The position numbers and the translations under genes are program-made. A DNA stretch of 64,000 nucleotides from assembly GCA_003989085.1 (NCBI GenBank), contig RXIV01000004.1, forward strand, positions 62,001-126,000. The letters run 5' to 3'. Below are positions 7,531 through 14,191 of the stretch, piece after piece. Every line of letters starts with the position of its first letter. The first letter of the stretch is position 1. Under the pieces are notes generated by a model. It was not told the DNA's origin. It saw only the letters and a program-made list of their open reading frames with translations, and did no database searches. Origin of the DNA: Candidatus Competibacteraceae bacterium (GTDB taxonomy: Bacteria > Pseudomonadota > Gammaproteobacteria > Competibacterales > Competibacteraceae).

Positions 7531-8553
7531 TTACACAATAACTTCTTCTCTGAGATAATATTTCCTTAGAAGCGTTCCGATGGAGTAGCTAAATACCACA
7601 ACAAGCATAATCGATACGTATAGAGCAACAGTTTCGTCTTGAACAAAAATAGCCACGTATTTATTTACGGGGCTGATCAAGAATGGATGGAGGCAATAAA
7701 GCGCCAAAGAGTATTTGGCCATATATTTAATTGCACGATTCGCTCTTATTCTTGGATCTAAAGCTAGAATGAAGATCGTTATAACAGCAAACACTAACGA
7801 GGTTCTCGTATATGCTGGAATTGCATACCCTTGCCCAGGAAAGAATATTTGTCCCACCGAATACTTCCATTCAAATACGGAGAACAAGGCGCATAAAACT
7901 ACCGAAAGTAATAGAGCTATCCTCCTGTATTTTAGGATGTTGTTCTGATTTTGAGCAAACAATGCTGCCGAAAAAGAAAGTGGGATAAAATTCAATGGGC
8001 TCCAATAGGCACTTAAAGGATAAAAACCTGTCGTCATCGTAAGCTGTGGCAAGACAGCCAACAAAACGATAGAAACTAGAAATATTGGTAGTTGAAATTT
8101 TCGATCCAGTTGAAGGAAAAAATGCACAGCTAAAAGACAGATTATTAAGCTAGTAAAGAAATAATAGACAGTGTTGCCGGCCCTCAATACTGTATAAACA
8201 AACTCAGCTGGAGAATTCGGAATAATAGAAAGCAATCCTTGGTAGCTATTATTGTATAGGGTCAATGCTATTGGCCAAAACGATAGAAGAATGAATACTC
8301 GGCCTAATTGCTTTTTGAGTCTTATAATGCTTACCGGTTTCGAAGCATATAAATATATTGATACAAAAATAAATGTTGGAACCGCCAATAGGAGTAAATG
8401 AAAATTTACAAAATCGGATGCCGTAAAAACGTGTTTTAGATACTCATCTTTTGAGAATACAAGTGATTGCCCACCGCCACCCATATGCCAAACAACCACA
8501 AATATGGACATGATTACTCGCAGATAATCTATTCCTTCTATTCTATGTTTCAT
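7531..8553 (-). CDS. Membrane acyltransferase, acyltransferase-3 family (cassette)
   Basis: A 340-residue AT-rich gene with about ten membrane segments. The N-terminus MKHRIEGIDYLRVIMSIFVV with a His in VVWHMGGGG is typical of family 3 acyltransferases, which transfer acyl groups to surface sugars or peptidoglycan. The longer open frame begins inside the preceding attC, so the start was set at 8553. It is the last gene of the array; its own site is cut by IS3. The exact acceptor is unknown. Confidence 0.88.
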   Translation of the reverse strand: MKHRIEGIDYLRVIMSIFVVVWHMGGGGQSLVFSKDEYLKHVFTASDFVNFHLLLLAVPTFIFVSIYLYASKPVSIIRLKKQLGRVFILLSFWPIALTLYNNSYQGLLSIIPNSPAEFVYTVLRAGNTVYYFFTSLIICLLAVHFFLQLDRKFQLPIFLVSIVLLAVLPQLTMTTGFYPLSAYWSPLNFIPLSFSAALFAQNQNNILKYRRIALLLSVVLCALFSVFEWKYSVGQIFFPGQGYAIPAYTRTSLVFAVITIFILALDPRIRANRAIKYMAKYSLALYCLHPFLISPVNKYVAIFVQDETVALYVSIMLVVVFSYSIGTLLRKYYLREEVIV

Positions 8554-8567
8554 ATCGATTTTATTCC

Positions 8568-8691
8568 TGCTAACAGGGCGCGAGTTGAGCGGCACCCGCG
8601 CGTGGGTTGAAAGGACGGCTGGCCGGCCTGGAAACCCCCAGCGGGCGCAAGCCGCTTCGCGGCGCGGGTGCGCTGGAACGGACTGTTAGGC
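8568..8691 (-). repeat. attC site of the first hicBA cassette (124 bp)
   Basis: Minus-strand outer boxes are GCCTAAC (8685-8691) and GTTAGCA (8568-8574). The distal part, from the second box inward for about 80 bases, matches the 199-bp gene-less unit found three times further along, while the proximal part differs. Confidence 0.85.
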
Positions 8692-8697
8692 TTGGTT

Positions 8698-8904
8698 TCA
8701 AAGTTCATTTTCTGAAATGCCAGCAACTTTCATGAAATGCTTGAGCAGGCCAAGCTTCAAGTCTTCATTACCGTGTATGGGCAAGGAAATTCTAGCCGGA
8801 CTCCCGGCTTTCATATATACATGATGGCTACCACTAACTCGGGTGAGCTTCCATCCCCGGAGCTCAAGTAGCCGCGCAAAAGCTTTTCCTGAAATGGACT
8901 TCAA
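8698..8904 (-). CDS. hicA: HicA-family mRNA interferase toxin (copy 1)
   Basis: A 68-residue basic protein with the HicA fold signature: the first helix with FARLLELRGWKLTRVSGSHH and a catalytic-type His followed by VYMKAG. HicA toxins cleave mRNA. Its start overlaps the hicB stop by four bases, so it is the second gene of a hicB-hicA pair, the reverse of the commoner order. It is carried in an integron cassette. Confidence 0.9.
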   Translation of the reverse strand: MKSISGKAFARLLELRGWKLTRVSGSHHVYMKAGSPARISLPIHGNEDLKLGLLKHFMKVAGISENEL

Positions 8905-9104
8905 ACCGCAATCTCCATCACTTTATCTTTTCCAGATATTTCGACTTCTTCTAAATCAATAGATAAGCAAGCTTCAACAGCTTCATATAAATTTGATATT
9001 AGTTCTTCAAAAGTATCACCTTGAGTGGCACAGCCTAGGATTGCTGGAACTTCAGCCCAATAACCCCCTTCTTCGGCCTCATGAATTATTACTTTAAGCT
9101 TCAT
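8901..9104 (-). CDS. hicB: HicB-family antitoxin (copy 1)
   Basis: A 67-residue acidic protein reading MKLKVIIHEAEEGGYWAEVP...GCATQGDTFEELISNLYEA, the degenerate RNase-H-like core of HicB. The usual C-terminal DNA-binding domain is very short or absent. GGAG lies about 8 bases before the ATG. It should neutralise the HicA encoded immediately downstream. Confidence 0.9.
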   Translation of the reverse strand: MKLKVIIHEAEEGGYWAEVPAILGCATQGDTFEELISNLYEAVEACLSIDLEEVEISGKDKVMEIAV

Positions 9105-9145
9105 AGTTTAACTCCACATGGTTTCGTGAAAGATTCCTCTGCCGG

Positions 9146-9232
9146 CTACCATTCATCATCATCAGACGGACAAGCATTTTCTTGAATTAGATCGTCCGTA
9201 AGCTCTTGAAATCTCTTTATTACAGTTGACAT
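9146..9232 (-). CDS. Possible 28-residue small ORF in the hicBA leader
   Basis: On the minus strand an ATG just after the attC of the next cassette opens MSTVIKRFQELTDDLIQENA and ends SDDDEW before a TAG. It lies in the 130-base leader of the hicBA cassette. The amphipathic start and acidic tail look protein-like, but no ribosome binding site is obvious and the length is within chance. Confidence 0.3.
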   Translation of the reverse strand: MSTVIKRFQELTDDLIQENACPSDDDEW

Positions 9233-9234
9233 GC

Positions 9235-9374
9235 TGATAACGCCAAAACGAGGCGTTGGCCCGCGCTCCGTGCGGGACACGCCGAGTTCGCTCAACTCGC
9301 GCCCTGTTGACGCCGGCGCTCAGCGGCCGCGAGCCGAGCGAGGCGAGTCGGTCCGCTGGAGCGCCTTGTTAGGC
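9235..9374 (-). repeat. attC site of the GNAT cassette (140 bp)
   Basis: Outer boxes on the minus strand are GCCTAAC (9368-9374) and GTTATCA (9235-9241), with long imperfect arms, including a CTCAACTCGCGCCCTGTT stretch shared with the other long sites of this array. Confidence 0.85.
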
Positions 9375-9797
9375 CTATGTGGCATCGGGAATCAGCCTTT
9401 TGCCCAAGCTAACAACCTGATCCTGAGCGTAGCCGAGCCGGGTATAGAACTCGACGACCTCATGATTTGTGGAGCGAACCTGGAGGTTGAGCTTTGGGCA
9501 GCCGCACTCTTTCAACGCTGTCTCGACTCGTTGCATGAGCATACGACCGAGCCCTCCCTTTCGATGCTCGGGCAAGACCGCCAGGTAGTTGACCCAGCCT
9601 CTGTGTCCGTCGTAACCCGCCATCACAGAGCCGACGATCTTTCCGCCGATCTCGCCTACCAGGAACAACTCGGGCTGGGTGGTGAGCTTGCGTTGTATGT
9701 CTTTGCGGGGATCATTCCACGATCGAACAAGGTCGCAGCGATCCCAAAGCTCAATCACAGCGGATTCGTCGGCGATGCTAAAAGCTCGGATGTTCAT
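9375..9797 (-). CDS. GNAT-family N-acetyltransferase, YpeA/RimI-like (cassette)
   Basis: A 140-residue enzyme beginning MNIRAFSIADESAVIELWDR. The acetyl-CoA motif reads LPEHRKGGLGRMLMQRVE, and the C-terminal NHEVVEFYTRLGYAQDQVVS is typical of YpeA-like proteins. Start set at 9797; an upstream part of the frame lies in the neighbouring attC. No ribosome binding site is evident because the start follows the attC box directly. The substrate is unknown. Confidence 0.88.
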   Translation of the reverse strand: MNIRAFSIADESAVIELWDRCDLVRSWNDPRKDIQRKLTTQPELFLVGEIGGKIVGSVMAGYDGHRGWVNYLAVLPEHRKGGLGRMLMQRVETALKECGCPKLNLQVRSTNHEVVEFYTRLGYAQDQVVSLGKRLIPDAT

Positions 9798-9799
9798 AG

Positions 9800-9868
9800 G
9801 CCTAATGTTTGACATGAGCGGCATGACCCGGCTTGCCGGGGCATGTCCGCTCGATGGAATGGTTGGGC
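9800..9868 (-). repeat. attC site of the brnTA cassette (69 bp)
   Basis: A classic short site: minus-strand GCCCAAC (9862-9868), a strong stem with GAGCGGACATGCCCCGG and CCGGGTCATGCCGCTC separated by CAAG, and a second box ATTAGGC (9800-9806). The second box departs from GTT at the exchange position. Confidence 0.85.
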
Positions 9869-9869
9869 G

Positions 9870-10175
9870 TCACTTTTGAGCGCGACGGGCCTGCTTCGAG
9901 ACGTACTCTTTCAGCACGCCGTCCATTCGCGCTTGCCAACCCTCGCCCGTTGACTTGAAGTAGGCCAGAACCTCTTGGCTGTAGCGAACCGACACCAGCT
10001 GCTTGGGGTTCTCCGATTTCGGCCGCCCGCGCAGCGTTCGCAGTGGAACCATCGCTTTGAGCTGCTTGGCTGTCAACGGCTGTGCATCGGGATCAGCCTT
10101 GGCTGCCTTCGTGATTGCCCGATCCTCAGCGGCGCTGGGCATCTTGATGACTGCGGGCTTAGAAGCTTTCGACAT
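9870..10175 (-). CDS. brnA: BrnA-like antitoxin of a type II TA pair (cassette)
   Basis: A 101-residue protein. Its C-terminal half, VSVRYSQEVLAYFKSTGEGW...MDGVLKEYV, is the ribbon-helix-helix domain of BrnA antitoxins. Start set at MSKASKPAVIKMPS because it fits the length of the family and follows brnT. The stop lies one base from the attC. BrnA normally binds BrnT and represses its own promoter. Confidence 0.85.
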   Translation of the reverse strand: MSKASKPAVIKMPSAAEDRAITKAAKADPDAQPLTAKQLKAMVPLRTLRGRPKSENPKQLVSVRYSQEVLAYFKSTGEGWQARMDGVLKEYVSKQARRAQK

Positions 10176-10428
10176 AGTGCTTGACCTCTCGACGGTTTGC
10201 TCAACGCAGGCTGATGATCCTTCGCGCCTCGCCTCGTTCCACGAAGGCGACGTAGTACAGGATCTCCGTTTTCGGTGCGAGGGCAATCATCCGTAACTCC
10301 CCATACTCGTACCGATCATCCACCCACACCAACGCCGCATCCCAATCGAGTTCTTCCGCCAACGACAGGGAAACTCCGTGCTTGGCTTGGTTGCCCGCGT
10401 CTTTGACTGGATCAAACTCGATTCTCAT
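10159..10428 (-). pseudogene. brnT: BrnT-like toxin with an in-frame premature stop
   Basis: The frame starts MRIEFDPVKDAGNQAKHGVS and matches BrnT through ARRIISLR, where a TGA stop (10201-10203) ends it at 75 residues. The same frame continues without shift as ANRREVKHYVESF to a TAA at 10159, which is the normal BrnT C-terminus, overlapping the brnA start. A single C-to-T change of a CGA arginine codon would explain the stop. The toxin is therefore truncated by about 14 residues and may be inactive; leftover readthrough is possible. Confidence 0.75.
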
Positions 10429-10429
10429 G

Positions 10430-10451
10430 ATTTAATGTAGGTACAATAAAT
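10430..10451 (-). promoter_or_regulatory. Candidate BrnA operator palindrome
   Basis: The 22-bp sequence ATTTAATGTAGGTACAATAAAT (10430-10451, split here only for reading as ATTTAATGTAG and GTACAATAAAT) is palindromic at 18 of 22 positions. It covers the -10 box of the brnT promoter, the usual place for autorepression by an RHH antitoxin. Confidence 0.55.
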
Positions 10452-10462
10452 CAACCTGTCAA
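10434..10462 (-). promoter_or_regulatory. Sigma-70 promoter of brnTA, probably giving a leaderless mRNA
   Basis: On the minus strand TTGACA (10457-10462) and TACATT (10434-10439) are separated by 17 bases. Only five bases separate the -10 box from the brnT ATG, so transcription should begin at or next to the start codon. It is a promoter carried within a cassette. Confidence 0.7.
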
Positions 10463-10483
10463 GCCTCCACTGCCAGCCATGAC

Positions 10484-10544
10484 GCCCAACCCGCTTGTCA
10501 ACCGGACCTGCCTTCGGCAGGCCGGTTACCAGCAACGTTGGGCG
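10484..10544 (-). repeat. attC site of the PD-(D/E)XK cassette (61 bp)
   Basis: A short, highly symmetrical site with perfect outer boxes GCCCAAC (10538-10544) and GTTGGGC (10484-10490) and a central stem ACCGGCCTGCC GAA GGCAGGTCCGGT. The gene's TGA stop starts right at its edge. Confidence 0.9.
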
Positions 10545-11309
10545 TCATGGCGCTAGCCGGCGAATCTTGAGTTCGCCCTTCATTCCTTGAATCAGATTTC
10601 TAAAGACTTCTGCGCCGTCGGAAAAGTCTGACGCATCCGGCATGGACGCCTCCAGCATTGTGGCGAAGCTCTGATAGTTCGTGAATCCAATTTGTAATGT
10701 TTCGACGATTTGCTTAAACCTAGAAGGTTCATTTCGCAAGTGAAGCGGCTGCTTGGAAAGAAACTTCTCGTGGTCTGCGTCTTGGATGGCCTTCCTTAGT
10801 TCACTTAAGGAGGCGATTCCTTCTTTGAACTGCGAGGAGAAGTCGCCCGGGCCAAGTAACCCAAGGGTGTGACTATCTTTTTGACCATCTATTTGTTCCA
10901 TGGCAAGGGCAAGCAATGCGTACTTCTGAATCTGGGCGATAGATCTCTTTGCGCCAATCTTCATTTCAACTGATATGGTGGACTCCGAACTTATGAACAA
11001 CAAATCAGGCTGGGTGGAGTTCATTAGGTTGAATTTCTTGTCTACGTCACGGAACTCCATGACAAAGTCACCGCTTACATCACGTCCTAGGCACAAGCCC
11101 AGAAATTTGTTTCTCAGCGCTCGCGGCGCCAGTGCGAGAAATTGATGAATATTGTGATTTAAGGTCACCTCCATATTTCGGAGATGCCTCTTGACCTTTG
11201 GAAGTGTGTCGAACTCTGCGCTACTGTGCTTCTTCCTCCCGAGATGTTGAGGTTCCCAATAGAAGAACTCAAGCGCCTCATAGTAGCTTTCGAGCCAGCC
11301 GCTCTTCAT
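10545..11309 (-). CDS. PD-(D/E)XK nuclease-like protein of unknown function (cassette)
   Basis: A 254-residue soluble protein. A PD-(D/E)XK-type core can be seen around residues 100-125: QPDLLFIS followed by STISVEMKIGAKRS and an IQKYALLAL helix, the usual layout of this nuclease fold (Asp, Glu-x-Lys, then a Gln-containing helix). A GGGAG ribosome site precedes the ATG. Family members include restriction-like enzymes, but whether this one is active and on what is unknown. It is cassette cargo next to a gene-less unit. Confidence 0.7.
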   Translation of the reverse strand: MKSGWLESYYEALEFFYWEPQHLGRKKHSSAEFDTLPKVKRHLRNMEVTLNHNIHQFLALAPRALRNKFLGLCLGRDVSGDFVMEFRDVDKKFNLMNSTQPDLLFISSESTISVEMKIGAKRSIAQIQKYALLALAMEQIDGQKDSHTLGLLGPGDFSSQFKEGIASLSELRKAIQDADHEKFLSKQPLHLRNEPSRFKQIVETLQIGFTNYQSFATMLEASMPDASDFSDGAEVFRNLIQGMKGELKIRRLAP

Positions 11310-11347
11310 CTAGCGATCTCCCGCCGGATAGGTTCGTCCTTCATGAC

Positions 11348-11546
11348 GCCCAACAGGGCGCGAGTTGAGCGGCACCCGCGCGCGGGTTGAAAGGACGGCT
11401 GGCCGGCCTAGCAAGCCCAAGCGGGCGCAGCCGCGAGCGTAGTGAGCGGTGTCCGCTCCAACGAGGGTTCGACGGCAGCGAAGCGCCGAGAACCCGACGT
11501 TGGACTCAACTCGCGCCCCGTTCGTCGGCGCGTAGCGCCGACGAAC
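11348..11546 (-). repeat. 199-bp gene-less cassette, copy A
   Basis: This unit occurs three times at exactly 199 bp (also 12785-12983 and 17881-18079). Read on the minus strand it starts with a 27-bp perfect hairpin (arms GTTCGTCGGCGC, loop TAC) and ends at GTTGGGC (11348-11354), with long internal inverted repeats CTCAACTCGCGCCCC. It holds a full attC-like structure but only about 20 bases of non-site DNA and no credible gene. It lies between the acyltransferase and nuclease-like cassettes. Confidence 0.85.
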
Positions 11547-11587
11547 GCCGCATTCAGCGGCTTGTCCGCTGCAATGCTTTGTTAGCA
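11540..11587 (-). repeat. attC site of the second acyltransferase cassette (48 bp)
   Basis: Boxes are TGCTAAC (11581-11587) and GTTCGTC (11540-11546), with the stem GCATTGCAGCGGAC AA GCCGCTGAATGC. The distal box is shared with the start of the gene-less unit, as expected after site-specific insertion. Confidence 0.75.
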
Positions 11588-12759
11588 TTTGTCACCAGTA
11601 ATTTTAGAGCTTTTGTAATCCTATATTCTTTACCAATCTCTAAAAAAGGCTTTTCAATGAAAAGATATGTGAGACTAGATAGTATGATTACGACAATACC
11701 AATAAGTGGCATAAATAAGGAATAGGTTGTTGAGTCCATATTCTTTATATCTACTACTTGCAGGTGAGTGAATATAAAGTATAGAACTAAGCCATGTAGT
11801 AAATATATGCTATAGCTAATTTCACCTAAAATTATTGCTGACTTCATCCTCAACAAGCCGAACAAGTCGCACCCTAGAACAACAAAAACAAACAAAAGTG
11901 AAATTATCATTACATGGAACAAATCAAAAGTTCGCGGGTAAAAAAGACTAGATAAGATAAATAGTACAGCGACAATAGAGGCTATTTTAGAGCCGGAAAG
12001 ATCAATTTTGAAGCTATGACTGCTTACTAGCCATGAGGATATACCTCCAACCGCAAAAAGAAGAAAGTATTTAGTTGTAAATACAGTAAATCCAATAGGT
12101 CTTACAAAGAAAACAATGCATAAGAAAATAATAATAGCGACAGCGGGCAGTCTTCCTTTGAGAAGAGCAAAAGATAGAAATGGCAATGAAAAATAAAATA
12201 ACCATTCGTATTTTAATGTCCAGTCTACGCCTGCTATCACAATCCAACTATCTTGAAATTCATTAATATTCCCACCGATAAACAGCCCCCACCTGATGAG
12301 TTGCTTTAATATATCTTCAAGGCTTGAATTTAGTTGATAACCAGCGCTATCGAAAGCTACAATTGTGATACTAACCACAGCGAAAACATATAATGGAAAT
12401 ATGCGAAAAAATCTAGACTCATAAAGTTTAAGCCAGTTCAAACTTTCCTTGTCTTTCAGAATCTTGGAAACAAACAAAAAACCAGTAATCATGAAAAAGA
12501 TCCCAACACCGACTTTTCCATAGTTTTGATAGTAATCTTCAGGAGGTCTTGTCCAAGCCCCATTCAACTTCCAATAAAAAGTAATAACAAAATGATGAAA
12601 AAACACTGATAAAGCTAAAAAACCTCTAAGCCCATCCACTGTTTCAAAACGAGAACTTCGGCCATTGAGAAAAGAAAATGATTTTAACTGGGTTAAAAGC
12701 CTCGCGACACCAATGAAGCAGACAAAACTGAAAATGGATATCCAAAAATTTATCGACAC
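11554..12759 (-). CDS. Membrane acyltransferase, acyltransferase-3 family (cassette)
   Basis: A 401-residue AT-rich gene with about ten membrane segments. The family core FETVDGLRGFLALSVFFHHF carries the catalytic-type His pair region, and ISYSIYLLHGLVLYF is the usual late motif. Start is a GTG with AAGGA upstream. The stop lies inside the attC, so the last residues NANKALQRTSR are encoded by the recombination site. It probably acylates a surface polysaccharide. It is distinct in sequence from the acyltransferase at 7531. Confidence 0.9.
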   Translation of the reverse strand: MSINFWISIFSFVCFIGVARLLTQLKSFSFLNGRSSRFETVDGLRGFLALSVFFHHFVITFYWKLNGAWTRPPEDYYQNYGKVGVGIFFMITGFLFVSKILKDKESLNWLKLYESRFFRIFPLYVFAVVSITIVAFDSAGYQLNSSLEDILKQLIRWGLFIGGNINEFQDSWIVIAGVDWTLKYEWLFYFSLPFLSFALLKGRLPAVAIIIFLCIVFFVRPIGFTVFTTKYFLLFAVGGISSWLVSSHSFKIDLSGSKIASIVAVLFILSSLFYPRTFDLFHVMIISLLFVFVVLGCDLFGLLRMKSAIILGEISYSIYLLHGLVLYFIFTHLQVVDIKNMDSTTYSLFMPLIGIVVIILSSLTYLFIEKPFLEIGKEYRITKALKLLVTNANKALQRTSR

Positions 12760-12784
12760 TTATTAAATCCTTCTAAACCAAAAA

Positions 12785-12983
12785 TGCTAACGGGGCGCGA
12801 GTTGAGCGGCACCCGCGCGCGGGTTGAAAGGACGGCTGGCCGGCCTGGAAACCCCCAGCGGGCGCAGCCGCGAGCGTAGTGAGCGGTGTCCGCTCCAACG
12901 AGGGTTCGACGGCAGCGAAGCGCCGAGAACCCGACGTTGGACTCAACTCGCGCCCCGTTCGTCGGCGCGTAGCGCCGACGAAC
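12785..12983 (-). repeat. 199-bp gene-less cassette, copy B
   Basis: Same unit as at 11348, same length. It differs by a short block (GGAAACCCCCAGCGGG in place of AGCAAGCCCAAGCGGG) and ends at GTTAGCA (12785-12791). It lies between the second hicBA cassette and the second acyltransferase. Confidence 0.85.
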
Positions 12984-13072
12984 GAATTTGCTCACCGGGG
13001 CCGCGCCTTGCTGTCCTTGAAATCACCCACAACAGACAATGGCGCGGCCTCCGGTGCAGCAGCCAGTTAGGC
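12977..13072 (-). repeat. attC site of the second hicBA cassette (96 bp)
   Basis: Boxes GCCTAAC (13066-13072) and GTTCGTC (12977-12983). Apart from the last box and two bases it matches the site at 16754-16849 of the third hicBA cassette, including the central GGCCGCGCC...GGCGCGGCC arms. Confidence 0.85.
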
Positions 13073-13288
13073 TCAGAGCGCATTGATAAAGTCATCAACG
13101 GAAACACCGCCTTGTTTAAGCAGACCTGCCAAAGTACCAATTTTTATTTGACTATGATTAGGTACAACGCAACCTTGAGAGCCTTTACGAAGAACAATAT
13201 GACTACCTCGCTGGCGTACAACAACAAAGCCTAGATGTTGCAAGGCACGAACAGTTTCAGAACCAGAAACAATAGGTAAATTAGGCAT
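13073..13288 (-). CDS. hicA: HicA-family mRNA interferase toxin (copy 2)
   Basis: A 71-residue basic protein with LQHLGFVVVRQRGSHIVLRK, containing the catalytic-type His of HicA, and a C-terminal helix IKIGTLAGLLKQGGVSVDDF. Its stop falls just outside the attC. The first codons overlap the hicB end by 8 bases. It is not similar to copies 1 and 3 beyond family features. Confidence 0.9.
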   Translation of the reverse strand: MPNLPIVSGSETVRALQHLGFVVVRQRGSHIVLRKGSQGCVVPNHSQIKIGTLAGLLKQGGVSVDDFINAL

Positions 13289-13487
13289 GTGCGGGAACTT
13301 GGAATGTCGTCAATAACACACGACCCGTGGTAGTCAGCGGGAATTCTTCTAAGTACAATTCAGTTGCCTCTTTTAGATTCGCGATAGCTTCCTCGATACT
13401 TTCACCCTGAGTGGTAGTGCCGGTTTCAGGGTTCAAAGCGATATATCCACCTTCAATGGCAGGAGTTAATACAGCAGAAAGTTCCAT
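13281..13487 (-). CDS. hicB: HicB-family antitoxin (copy 2)
   Basis: A 68-residue protein, MELSAVLTPAIEGGYIALNPETG...TQGESIEEAIANLKEATEL, the HicB core without an evident DNA-binding tail. GGAG stands 8 bases before the ATG. It pairs with the overlapping hicA, and its leader is only 38 bases to the neighbouring attC, so any promoter must be compact or lie in the site. Confidence 0.9.
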   Translation of the reverse strand: MELSAVLTPAIEGGYIALNPETGTTTQGESIEEAIANLKEATELYLEEFPLTTTGRVLLTTFQVPAHA

Positions 13488-13525
13488 GATTTCTCCGTCT
13501 GACCATAAGTTATTTCACAATAAGT

Positions 13526-13565
13526 GCCTAATGAATTTGCTCACTGGTGCAGCAGCTAGTTAGGC
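13526..13565 (-). repeat. Miniature attC site (40 bp)
   Basis: Boxes GCCTAAC (13559-13565) and ATTAGGC (13526-13532) enclose only 26 bases. The flanks GAATTTGCTCAC and GGTGCAGCAGC match the ends of the 96-bp site at 16754-16849, so the middle arms have been deleted. Confidence 0.75.
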
Positions 13566-13580
13566 CGGTTGATTGATTGA

Positions 13581-13620
13581 ACGTTGGGCTGCTAAAAAGC
13601 TACGGCAACCCAACCTACGC
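13581..13620 (-). repeat. Small palindromic repeat between gene and attC
   Basis: On the minus strand GTAGGTTGGGTTGCCGTAGC and the partner GCAGCCCAACG form a hairpin. A related stretch, with GTTGGGTTGCGAAAAG, follows the exported-protein gene at 17309-17340. Such GTAGGTTGGG repeats are common in proteobacterial genomes. Confidence 0.5.
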
Positions 13621-13638
13621 GGCTAGTTATATAGCCTC

Positions 13639-14007
13639 TTACTCCCTACGGACAACTCTAAAGTCATCTGGTTGTTCAGTGACCCATCTGTATCCTGGTG
13701 CAGGTTGATATCCGTTTCCGTTGGCATTGACAATAGTATTGACAGGCTTGACACGAAAATCTCCTCCTGATTGTGTCACCCATGTCCAACCTTGTTCAGG
13801 TCTTAGCTTGCCGTCCGCTGTACGGATAACATGAGCATATTGTGTTTGAGAAATAGCACGGGCATTTTCTTTACGGCCTCTTTCCACTGCATAATTGATT
13901 GTACTAGCCATGCACTGATCAACATTCCTACGATCTGTACAAGAGTTAATGAAATCGGCCTCTTCGACTCCAGCAGCAGATAAAACCAGCCGCCGTTGTT
14001 CGGACAT
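13639..14007 (-). CDS. Uncharacterised protein with two WVT..DFRV repeats, probably a frameshifted lipoprotein
   Basis: The body (122 residues from MSEQRRLVLSAAGVEEADF) ends in two copies of a motif: GWTWVTQSGGDFRV and GYRWVTEQPDDFRV. No function is recognised. Directly upstream, in another frame, an ATG at 14077 opens MLKISQIYFAMLVVAFSGGC, a lipoprotein signal with lipobox SGGC, which runs out of frame before the body. One extra base would explain the break. Either the lipoprotein is broken or the body begins internally. It is cassette cargo. Confidence 0.5.
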   Translation of the reverse strand: MSEQRRLVLSAAGVEEADFINSCTDRRNVDQCMASTINYAVERGRKENARAISQTQYAHVIRTADGKLRPEQGWTWVTQSGGDFRVKPVNTIVNANGNGYQPAPGYRWVTEQPDDFRVVRRE

Positions 14008-14098
14008 ATCCTGTGTTGCATCCGCCTGAAAAAGCCACAACAAGCATTGCAAAATATATTTGAGAAATTTTTAGCATCGGCTTCACCCCTTTCTTATC

Positions 14099-14160
14099 GC
14101 CTAACGTTTGAATTCACCGGCCTGCGCGTCTTTTCGCGCAGGTCCGGTGGAATGATGGGT
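14099..14160 (-). repeat. attC site of the ATPase cassette (62 bp)
   Basis: The second box GTTAGGC (14099-14105) is perfect and the first is ACCCATC (14154-14160, one mismatch to RYYYAAC). The stem is CACCGGACCTGCGCG / CGCGCAGGCCGGTG with extrahelical bases, the standard short attC form. Confidence 0.8.
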
Positions 14161-14191
14161 TCGGCCTCATGGTTGCATTTTGGACAAGGCC

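Noticed and set aside
9231..9812. 193-codon plus-strand frame over the GNAT gene
   Set aside because: It is the shadow of the minus-strand GNAT gene and attC, with no protein-like features of its own.
12943..13140. Additional minus-strand frame across the hicBA attC
   Set aside because: It lies mostly in the recombination site and partly overlaps hicA out of frame.
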